Shown here: piece by piece, positions 1 to 5,293 of the stretch
Numbering within the stretch: position 1 is the stretch's first letter
Layout of the letters: each line of letters begins with the position of its first letter
Assembly (NCBI GenBank): GCA_003485885.1
Contig: DNHM01000286.1
Location: 375 to 8,653 of the forward strand
Direction: 5' to 3'
Length of the DNA: 8,279 nt
DNA from: Acidimicrobiaceae bacterium
GTDB taxonomy: Bacteria > Actinomycetota > Acidimicrobiia > Acidimicrobiales > UBA10347
Notes under the pieces: model-generated
What the model saw: only the letters and a program-made list of their open reading frames with translations
Told to the model about the DNA's origin: nothing
Databases searched by the model: none
Program-made: the position numbers and the translations under genes

Positions 1-201
1 TCCGTTCCAGTCAAGCGCATAGTCTGCCAGGGCGCCCGCGTCTGAGGATTCCACAATCGCAAAGCCGCCAGTTCCGTCAACATTGTGATAGCGCGACACA
101 AGCGTGGCGCCCTCGGGTGGCATGCCACCAGTCGCCATAAATTGTTTGATGGTGTTGTCCCTGGCTTGCGGCGAATGGGTCCAGGCAAATTTAAATAGCA
201 T
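1..201 (-). CDS. DUF3303 family protein (partial, C-terminus beyond the window)
   Basis: This reading frame of 67 codons runs off the left edge and begins at ATG 201-199. A strong ribosome binding site (AAGGAGA, 213-207) sits five bases upstream, which fixes the start. The protein opens MLFKFAWTHSPQARD and continues with a segment ending SRYHNVDGTGGFAIVESSD. That 'RYH..DG.GGFAIVE' pattern, followed by A-L-A-D-Y and a Trp, is what I recognise as the DUF3303 family, small single-domain proteins with a ferredoxin-like (dimeric alpha/beta barrel type) look. No catalytic role is known to me for the family. There is no signal peptide or membrane segment in the visible part, so it is probably cytosolic. 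It is transcribed away from the decayed region on its right. Confidence 0.65.
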   Translation of the reverse strand, partial: MLFKFAWTHSPQARDNTIKQFMATGGMPPEGATLVSRYHNVDGTGGFAIVESSDAGALADYALDWNG

Positions 202-298
202 ATTGCTCTCCTTCTAAAGGCAGCTCAAGTCGGCTGCGGCTTAAGGATAACGGGCCATTCCGAGCCGTTTGGTTGCCCGATTGTTAACGCTGAGTTAA
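202..298 (-). promoter_or_regulatory. Probable promoter/leader region of the DUF3303 gene
   Basis: The stretch upstream of the DUF3303 start contains a short inverted repeat, TTAAC (284-288), five bases, GTTAA (294-298), which is operator-like. A second inverted repeat, GCAGC (221-225) and GCTGC (234-238), could form a small hairpin in the leader. I cannot place convincing -35 and -10 boxes. The regulatory role is inferred from position only. Confidence 0.2.
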
Positions 299-568
299 GG
301 CGTCCCACGTAAGGACAACGAAATCGATATCGCAGTGTTTTGACTGTCGCTCTTGGGCCAAAAAACGGCGATTACCTGGGAGAAGCAGCACGAGTACTCG
401 CCTACAACGGCGTCATCCACATCGTTGAAGCAGCGTGAGATCGAGCTAGCTCTGCGAATCGACCGACGAGATCGGCCAGTAATCATCGAGCTGTGCCGTT
501 AGGCGGTTGCTTTTGACATCTTGCGCACTTTGTGAGCATTGAAGTTCATCAGCGACACCGACATAACC
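299..568 (+). pseudogene. Relic of an Rrp8-like / helicase-associated class I methyltransferase, C-terminal part
   Basis: No intact ORF is present, but reading across frames gives a coherent protein remnant. Frame starting at 299: GVPRKDNEIDIAVF, then TGA at 341-343, then LSLL. Frame starting at 355: GPKNGDYLGEAARVL, then AYNGVIHIVEAA, then TGA 436-438. Frame starting at 503: AVAFDILRTL, TGA 533-535, ALKFISDTDI. The order 'D(I/V)AVF-x-LSL-x-G-x(4)-DYL-EA-RVL-x(3)-G-x-I-x(2)-E' followed by 'GFDI...KF-x-I' is how I remember the end of Rrp8-type SAM methyltransferase domains, also found fused to bacterial helicases. The first frame change needs one lost base near the GGG at 355-357. There are four in-frame stops (341, 436, 500, 533) and the 5' part is missing, so this is a dead fragment. 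The family name is tentative; that this is decayed coding sequence is more secure. Confidence 0.4.
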
Positions 569-627
569 GACAGACCGCGCGGCGACCAGCACGACGATCA
601 CCTCGGCGGTGGTCCACCACCGCGAAG

Positions 628-1437
628 TCATTGGTCCATCTCGGCGTGGGAACTTTGACCGGCCGTCGGGGCTTTGAACCGCCGATGAACTGTGTCGACA
701 AGTTCCGCGTCTTGTGTCATAGAGACCAGTGTTGCAGCGAGTTGCATCGTCATCAGTTGCACATCAATCTGTTCGTACCCAGTTTGCAACCTCGCAAGGC
801 CCGGCATGGCGCCGCCATAGATCAGTTCTGGATCGGACGAATCGCTGACGGAGAACTTGGTAGCCTCGTGCTCGAGTTGACGCCGGATCCGTTGAAAGTT
901 CATTGTGCCACCTGGATTATCGGCGACTACTTCCTGGATGCCGCCAATCTCAGTAGCGATGAAGATATGGGTGGTCGCATCGAGATCAAACGGCAACACA
1001 ACCGCACCCGACTCGGCCACGACAGCTTGACGAGCAACACGATCCGGCTCGTCTGCGCAATCGGCAAGCAGTGCCAACGTTGCGACCGGTGACACGAGCC
1101 GTCTTGGGAATCGTCTCGTTCAATGCGTGTACAGCTAATCGTCATTCCTGCTGCGGCACGCACGAGCTGATTGAGCGTCCACGCCTCGAGCGAAGACTGG
1201 CCGCCTACGAAGAGGGCGAATCCGAGAACACCAAGCGCTCTCAGACTGCCTCCGAGCGACAGGAACCGTCCTGTGAAACCGACTGGGCCCGCCAGGTCAC
1301 TACCGGTATCAATAGCAAGGAGCTCATCCAGTGTCGCCACATGAGCCTCGACCGAGGCATCGTCGGATCGCCCACTCTTCTCAGACAGCCGCTCCTGGTC
1401 AACCGCCCCGTTTTGTTCGGGCGTGCGGTTCGCTGGT
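628..1437 (-). pseudogene. Decayed copper-export CopD-like gene (scrambled remnant)
   Basis: Downstream of copC on the same strand, a frame open from about 1429 carries a polar linker and then a hydrophobic segment containing LSLGGSLRALGVLGFALFVGG. This resembles the first membrane helix of CopD-type copper export proteins. After 'QLVRAAAGMTI' (about 1155) the sense moves to another frame, open from 1095 to 628. It begins with VATLALLADCA and contains QAVVAESG and FDLDATTHIF, which read like the next CopD helix and loop. Near its end, QLMTMQLAATLVS and RFKAPTAGQ recall a YtkA/FixH-type domain. CopD normally has about eight membrane helices; only one or two remain, so much has been lost. The gene may once have been fused to copC. 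Copper-family assignment rests mainly on the adjacent copC. The terminal YtkA-like reading is weak. Confidence 0.4.
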
Positions 1438-1901
1438 TACGTCGGGGCCGTCGGAGGATTCATCTGGAGTCGGCGCCGTTGTCGCTCTAGGAGCCGGAGT
1501 CGCTCGCAACCTGATTGTGAAACGAAAAGTTTCCTCAATGGGGTGTGCGTCGCCAGCCCGCACCGACCGTTGAACCCTGACCTCGCCGCCCGCACGCGGG
1601 GGATCCAACCGCAGCGTAAATTCGTGCTGACCAGCGCCTACCCGCACCTCTGGTGCAATGATGTCGCCCGCTGGTGGGAGTACGAGGAATCCTTCGCCCG
1701 CAACCAGCGATGAGGCGGTGAGGCGATGAACCTCAGTTTGATCTCGTAAACAGCCGACTCCACAACGGCGCCAGCGGCGGGGTCCGAAGATTCGAAGTCC
1801 GTATGGGCCTGCGCCACAGGTACGAAACTGACGACGAAATAGACCACCAGGACAAACAGCGCGAGTCCACCGTTTGGGGGAACGTGCTTCGTTCCTTCCA
1901 T
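1399..1901 (-). pseudogene. copC: CopC-type periplasmic copper-binding protein, disrupted by an 8-bp duplication
   Basis: From ATG 1901 the protein starts with a signal peptide (MEGTKHVPPN, then a hydrophobic stretch LALFVLVVYFVVSFVPVAQA). The mature N-terminus would be HTDFESSDPAAGAVV. CopC proteins use exactly such an N-terminal His as a Cu(II) ligand, and the SSDPAAGA motif is typical. At 1710-1725 two near-identical 8-bp units (minus strand CGCCTCAC, CGCCTCAT) shift the frame. Deleting one unit restores ...EIKLRFIASSLVAGEGFLV... through to SVRAGDAHPIEETFRFTI, which carries the second CopC ligand pair (Asp/His of 'DAHP') and the terminal beta strand. The restored protein would be 164 residues ending at TGA 1401-1399, with a proline/threonine-rich tail. 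As sequenced, the frame from 1901 ends early near 1638. CopC shuttles copper in the cell envelope, usually with CopD, whose remnant follows. Confidence 0.65.
1710..1725. repeat. 8-bp tandem duplication that frameshifts copC
   Basis: Two adjacent units, 1710-1717 (atgaggcg) and 1718-1725 (gtgaggcg), match at seven of eight positions. Their length, 8, is not a multiple of three. Removing one unit joins the two separately recognisable halves of CopC in a single frame. This is the simplest explanation of the lesion. Confidence 0.7.
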
Positions 1902-1928
1902 GTGAGGGCTGAAGCCTGCATCGGCCCG

Positions 1929-2028
1929 CTCGCACTAGCGAGTGTCAGTGCTAGCGTATGTCACGGTGGCTTTACAGCGAGCAGGTCTCAGCGAGAACAC
2001 ATACGTGCGGTCGCCTACCATCTCGCTG
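1929..2028. promoter_or_regulatory. Cluster of GCGAG/CTCGC motifs between copC and the P450 gene (candidate operators)
   Basis: Five copies of the 5-mer GCGAG or its complement occur within 100 bases: CTCGC 1929-1933, GCGAG 1938-1942, 1977-1981 and 1991-1995, CTCGC 2022-2026. The first two form a hairpin-like inverted repeat with a 4-base gap. CAGCGAG occurs as a direct repeat 14 bases apart (1975 and 1989), and CAGCGAGA (1989-1996) has a perfect inverted partner TCTCGCTG (2021-2028). The cluster lies 65-164 bases upstream of the P450 start. A TTTACA at 1971-1976 could be a -35 box but no good -10 follows. Binding of a regulator is inference. Confidence 0.3.
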
Positions 2029-2092
2029 GTAGTTACCCGACTCCCAGGAAGTGACAGGTACCCTTAGCCAGAGTCAATAAGGAGCATTATCG

Positions 2093-3409
2093 ATGAGCGA
2101 CGCGACGATCGAATCCGCAACCGAAGAGGCCTTCACGATCCGTGGGCCCGAGCAAGAGATGGCGGAACTTGGCGCGAATGTAGCTGCAGCCGCCGATCTC
2201 TCGATCGACGAGATCAATCCGCTCAATGCCCACCTCTTTCGTGAGCATCGTTGGCAAGATCATTTCGCACGTTTGCGTGCCGAGGACCCTGTCCATTTCA
2301 ACGAACTCGAAACGGCTGGCCGTTACTGGTCTGTTACCAAGTACGACGATGTACGCGCAGTCGACGGTGACTGGAAGACCTTCTCGTCAGCACCCGGGAT
2401 CACGCTCGGCCCAAAGGTGATCGATCGTCCAGATGGCGGTCCCCAGCTCACGTCGTTCATCTCTATGGATCCACCAAAGCAGACCGAACAACGAAACACT
2501 GTGCGATCTGTCGCTGCACCCAAGAACCTACGCAACGTCGAACCGTTGATCCGCGAGCGCACAATCTCCGTACTGGACTCGCTGCCCGAAGGTGAGACCT
2601 TCGACTGGGTCGACACTGTCTCCGTCGAGTTGACCACCATGATGTTGGCCACGCTGTTTGACTTCCCGTTCGAAGATCGCAGCTTGTTGACGCGCTGGTC
2701 CGACGTAGTCTTTGCGATCCCACAGCCCGGGGGCATCGTGGAGTCCCTCGAGGAAAAGCACGCAGAGATGATCGGGTGCATCCGCTACTTCGAAGGCTTG
2801 TGGGAAGAACGCCGCAAGAACCCTGGCGACGATCTTGTGTCCATGCTCGTACACGGCGACGCAACCAAGGACATGCCTACAGCGGCTCACCTCGGCAACC
2901 TGCTTCTGCTTATCGTGGGCGGCAACGACACCACCCGTAACACGATGTCCGGCAGCATCTACGGCATGAACAAGTTCGGTGATCAATACGACAAGCTCAC
3001 CGCCGATCCAACGCTCATCCCCACCATGGTCCCCGAGATCATTCGATGGCAGACGCCGCTCTCGTACATGCGCCGCACCGCGAACTTCGACACCGAACTC
3101 GGCGGCAAACAGATCAAAAAGAATGACCAAATTCTGATGTGGTACGTGTCAGCGAACCGCGACGAGGACATGTTCGAGAACGCGAACGTCATTGACATCG
3201 AACGCGAGAACGCCGACCGTCACCTGTCGTTCGGTTACGGCGTGCACTTTTGCATGGGTAGCCGGTTAGCTGAGCTCCAGCTCCGGATTCTGTGGGAAGA
3301 ACTCCTGCAGCGCTTCGAACGGGTCGAGGTCCAAAGTGAACCCGAGCGTGTCTTCTCGTCGTTCGTCAATGGTTACGCGAAGCTTCCCGTTCAAGTGACC
3401 CGCAAGTAG
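2093..3409 (+). CDS. Cytochrome P450, CYP153-like alkane/fatty-acid hydroxylase
   Basis: This 438-residue protein is a full-length soluble bacterial P450 that inserts one oxygen atom from O2 using electrons from a ferredoxin. The I-helix oxygen-activation motif is GGNDTT (276-281), the K-helix ExxR is E315-R318, and the heme loop is FGYGVHFCMG with the thiolate ligand Cys387. Stretches such as FISMDPPK, TMMLATLFDFPFE, LLLLIVGGNDTTRN, PEIIRWQTPL, MRRTANFDTELGG and RLAELQLRILWEE are characteristic of the CYP153 family, which hydroxylates terminal carbons of medium-chain alkanes and related acyl compounds. There is no N-terminal membrane anchor. The start is supported by AAGGAG at 2079-2084, eight bases before ATG. 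No ferredoxin or ferredoxin reductase gene is adjacent, unlike many CYP153 operons. The nitroreductase gene begins 10 bases after the stop, so the two are probably co-transcribed. The actual substrate cannot be read from sequence. Confidence 0.92.
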   Translation: MSDATIESATEEAFTIRGPEQEMAELGANVAAAADLSIDEINPLNAHLFREHRWQDHFARLRAEDPVHFNELETAGRYWSVTKYDDVRAVDGDWKTFSSAPGITLGPKVIDRPDGGPQLTSFISMDPPKQTEQRNTVRSVAAPKNLRNVEPLIRERTISVLDSLPEGETFDWVDTVSVELTTMMLATLFDFPFEDRSLLTRWSDVVFAIPQPGGIVESLEEKHAEMIGCIRYFEGLWEERRKNPGDDLVSMLVHGDATKDMPTAAHLGNLLLLIVGGNDTTRNTMSGSIYGMNKFGDQYDKLTADPTLIPTMVPEIIRWQTPLSYMRRTANFDTELGGKQIKKNDQILMWYVSANRDEDMFENANVIDIERENADRHLSFGYGVHFCMGSRLAELQLRILWEELLQRFERVEVQSEPERVFSSFVNGYAKLPVQVTRK

Positions 3410-3419
3410 GGGCTCGCTC

Positions 3420-4007
3420 ATGAGTATCCGGACTGCCGACTCTCCGCTGATGAACAGTGTCTTTCTCGATCGGTGGTCACCACGCTCCTTTAGCGACGAA
3501 CCAGTCACCAACGAACAACTAGACGCGATATTCGAGGCGGCGCGGTGGTCTCCATCGTGGATGAACAATCAGCCGTGGATCTTCGCTTATGACACCGATG
3601 GTGCTGGGCGCGAGCCAATCTTGAACACGTTTATGGAGTTCAACCGAGGTTGGGCATCTGCTGCACCAGTGGTGGGCCTGGTCCTTGCCAAGACTGACCT
3701 CGAAGGGTTCATGAGCCGTACCCGCGACTTCGACACCGGCGCGGCAATGATGAGCCTGGCGCTGCAGGCCACAATGTTGGGTCTGTCGGTGCACCTGCTG
3801 GGCGGTATCGAAATCGACGCCGCCTACGAGGTCACCGGCGCCGATCGCGAAACCACAGAGATCCTGTGCGGGTTTGTGCTCGGACACCGTGGCGTCATCT
3901 CTGCGTTGCCCGAGAGTCTGCAAGTAAAGGAAGTCGCAAGCGACCGCAAACCGGTAAGCGACTTCGCCTTTCGTGGTGGACGAATCACCGAAACACCCGC
4001 GAGCTAG
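3420..4007 (+). CDS. Nitroreductase-family FMN oxidoreductase
   Basis: The 195-residue protein belongs to the nitroreductase superfamily, dimeric FMN enzymes that use NAD(P)H to reduce nitro groups, quinones, enones or related acceptors. FMN phosphate/ring contacts are visible as R18-W-S-P-R22 near the N-terminus and the 'ARWSPSWMNNQPW' segment (41-53). A central helix (DTGAAMMSLALQATMLGLSVH) and the following LGGI complete the fold, and an FVLGHRG strand lies near the end. The protein has no signal peptide. The Shine-Dalgarno AGGGG (3408-3412) overlaps the P450 stop codon, so translation is probably coupled and the two genes act together. Family members cannot be assigned a substrate from sequence. 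With the P450, it could process an oxygenated or unsaturated intermediate, but that is a guess. It is convergent with surE, and the 44 bases between them show no clear terminator hairpin with a T-run. Confidence 0.85.
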   Translation: MSIRTADSPLMNSVFLDRWSPRSFSDEPVTNEQLDAIFEAARWSPSWMNNQPWIFAYDTDGAGREPILNTFMEFNRGWASAAPVVGLVLAKTDLEGFMSRTRDFDTGAAMMSLALQATMLGLSVHLLGGIEIDAAYEVTGADRETTEILCGFVLGHRGVISALPESLQVKEVASDRKPVSDFAFRGGRITETPAS

Positions 4008-4051
4008 GTCAGTTCACCGGCGGAAGAGCCTGGCACCGACGCCTGATGCGT

Positions 4052-4786
4052 TCAGCGTGCGGCTGCAGTCGACGCGAGTGCTGTGACCGATACGAGGCCG
4101 GCTTCGACCGCATGGGTGTCAGAGCCAGCAGGCCCTTCGTACGGTCCAAACGTCTCGAAGGAGACGCTCGACCGTCCAGGCTCGATCGTATGGAGTTCCG
4201 GTGAATGCATGCTGTAGGGAATACGCTTACTCAGCGTGGTGTCCACGGTGCCTACGATCTTGTCGAGTGGCATATTTGGCACATTCACATTGACAAGCTC
4301 GCCGCTGACCATGACACGGCCGATCTGATCTACGGCTGCCTGGGCAGCGGTCGCCCAGTGCTGATCCGGTCCCACATTGTGTTGGCTCACGGCTATTGCC
4401 GGAATCCCAAAAATGTTTGCCGTGACACACGCGCCGATCGTCCCCGAGAAGTGAACTGCGTAGCCCACGTTCCACCCGGGGTTGATGCCAGACACCACCA
4501 AATCAGGTGCAGGACCCAGCAGCCCTTGACAGGCCAGGAGCGCAGCCAGAGCCGGTGGCGCATCGAAGTGATACACAGCGTCGGCATCGGGCATCTCTGA
4601 ACGTGTGACCTGATGGACGTCGGGCACACCAGCACCCAGGTGTCCAACCGCAGCACTGGCGCCTGAGTATTCACCTGACGGAGCGAAGACAAGGACAGTG
4701 CCGACTTCGGTCAGCTTCTGCGCTAACACGTGCAGACCTGACGACTCGATGCCGTCGTCGTTCGTTACGAGAATGCGCAAGCTCAC
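4052..4786 (-). CDS. surE: 5'/3'-nucleotidase SurE
   Basis: SurE is a divalent-metal phosphatase that removes phosphate from nucleoside 5'- and 3'-monophosphates and is linked to stationary-phase survival. The 244-residue length is normal for the family. The N-terminus RILVTNDDGI gives metal ligands D10 and D11. PSGEYSGAS supplies S41, and VVSGINPGWNVG supplies N102. HFSGTIGA and GIPAIAVS follow as in other members. One difference is the helix after SGTIGA, which reads CVTANIFG where the family usually has an acidic 'EG' pair. The start is a GTG (4786-4784) embedded in the stop of the upstream gene (GTGA overlap), pointing to translational coupling with the AhpD-like gene. The ribosome binding site is weak, which fits coupling. 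It is the last gene of the GGT-AhpD-SurE operon. Confidence 0.88.
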   Translation of the reverse strand: MSLRILVTNDDGIESSGLHVLAQKLTEVGTVLVFAPSGEYSGASAAVGHLGAGVPDVHQVTRSEMPDADAVYHFDAPPALAALLACQGLLGPAPDLVVSGINPGWNVGYAVHFSGTIGACVTANIFGIPAIAVSQHNVGPDQHWATAAQAAVDQIGRVMVSGELVNVNVPNMPLDKIVGTVDTTLSKRIPYSMHSPELHTIEPGRSSVSFETFGPYEGPAGSDTHAVEAGLVSVTALASTAAAR

Positions 4787-5259
4787 TGCTCGCCGAGTAG
4801 TTGTTTGGCGGCATTACCTGCACGATTGTTTAGGTTTGCCTGCCCACACAGCAAGATGATCTCCCCCAACTCTTGTTCGCTGAAGTGCAACCGCAGGTCA
4901 GCAATCAGCAAGGGATCGAGCTCATGGGAATCCTTGCCCGCCATCTCGTCGGCAAGCTCAAGCGCTGAGGAAGTTGGTGCATCGAACACCCCGCTCCATG
5001 TGGAAGGGTCCTCGAGCGCTTCGATCTGCTCGTCGGTTACACCGCGTCGTCTACCCGAGACGACATGACCGCTCAGTCACGTGGGGCATTGATTGATAAT
5101 CGACGTTCGCATAAACAACATCTCTCGCAGAGCAAGGGAGATGCCTCGTTCTTCAGACCAGACCTCTTTGCCGAACGCCTTATACGGCTCGTTGGTGCCT
5201 TCGACCAACGCCAGGGTGTACGCCAACGGCGCACCGGACAGTTTCACGCGAACCTTCAT
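4783..5259 (-). CDS. AhpD-like carboxymuconolactone decarboxylase family protein, candidate selenoprotein (CxxU)
   Basis: Reading from ATG 5259 to TGA 4785-4783, with the in-frame TGA at 5079-5077 translated, gives 158 residues, a usual length for this family. Before the TGA come LALREMLFMRTSIINQCPT; after it LSGHVVSGRRRGVTDEQIEAL, then SALELADEM, LIADLRLHFSEQELGEIILL and a final NLNNRAGNAA. The order matches AhpD/CMD proteins throughout. The TGA falls at residue 61, where CxxC is expected (C58-P-T-x61). In AhpD the catalytic set is Glu, Cys 12 residues on, Cys 3 on, His 4 on; here E46, C58, position 61 and H65 have exactly that spacing. Both halves are in one frame with no indel, and a SECIS-like hairpin follows the TGA. 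Likely role: thiol/selenol peroxidase or disulfide exchange in the cytosol. It starts 34 bases after the GGT stop and overlaps surE by four bases. The alternative is a nonsense-mutated gene. Confidence 0.7.
5046..5064 (-). promoter_or_regulatory. Candidate bacterial SECIS hairpin downstream of the in-frame TGA
   Basis: On the minus strand GTCGTCT (5064-5058), loop CGGGT (5057-5053) and AGACGAC (5052-5046) form a perfect 7-bp stem. It begins 13 nucleotides after the TGA (5079-5077), and the loop begins at nucleotide 20. Bacterial SECIS elements lie inside the coding region just after UGA, with the apical loop roughly 16-37 nucleotides away and a G in the first or second loop position; here the second loop base is G. 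An outer CGGT/ACCG pairing (5071-5068 with 5037-5034) may extend it across an asymmetric internal loop. The element would be read by SelB carrying selenocysteinyl-tRNA. Confidence 0.6.
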
Positions 5260-5293
5260 GGTCTCAGTATGGCCCAGACCGTTGGTCAATTCG

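Noticed and set aside
341..343. In-frame TGA at a position that is Cys in eukaryotic Rrp8 (VF-C-LSL), considered as a second selenocysteine codon
   Set aside because: No hairpin of suitable size follows, the frame is lost within about 12 bases, and further stops occur at 436, 500 and 533. Decay is the better explanation.
446..631. Minus-strand open frame starting at 631, overlapping the end of the CopD-like remnant
   Set aside because: It has one hydrophobic stretch but no family signal, and it overlaps the plus-strand methyltransferase relic. I cannot support it as a gene.
532..1490. Long plus-strand open frames across the copper locus (for example 532-1092 and 1071-1490)
   Set aside because: Their translations show no recognisable family and low-complexity Arg/Ser composition, while the opposite strand carries CopC/CopD-like sequence. 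They are shadows.
4008..4051. Intrinsic terminator between the convergent nitroreductase and surE genes
   Set aside because: No stable stem followed by a T-run could be found on either strand.
5077..5079. Genome-wide reassignment of TGA to an amino acid
   Set aside because: TGA is the natural terminator of the AhpD-like gene, surE and the GGT gene in this window, so TGA is a normal stop here. Only a site-specific recoding fits.
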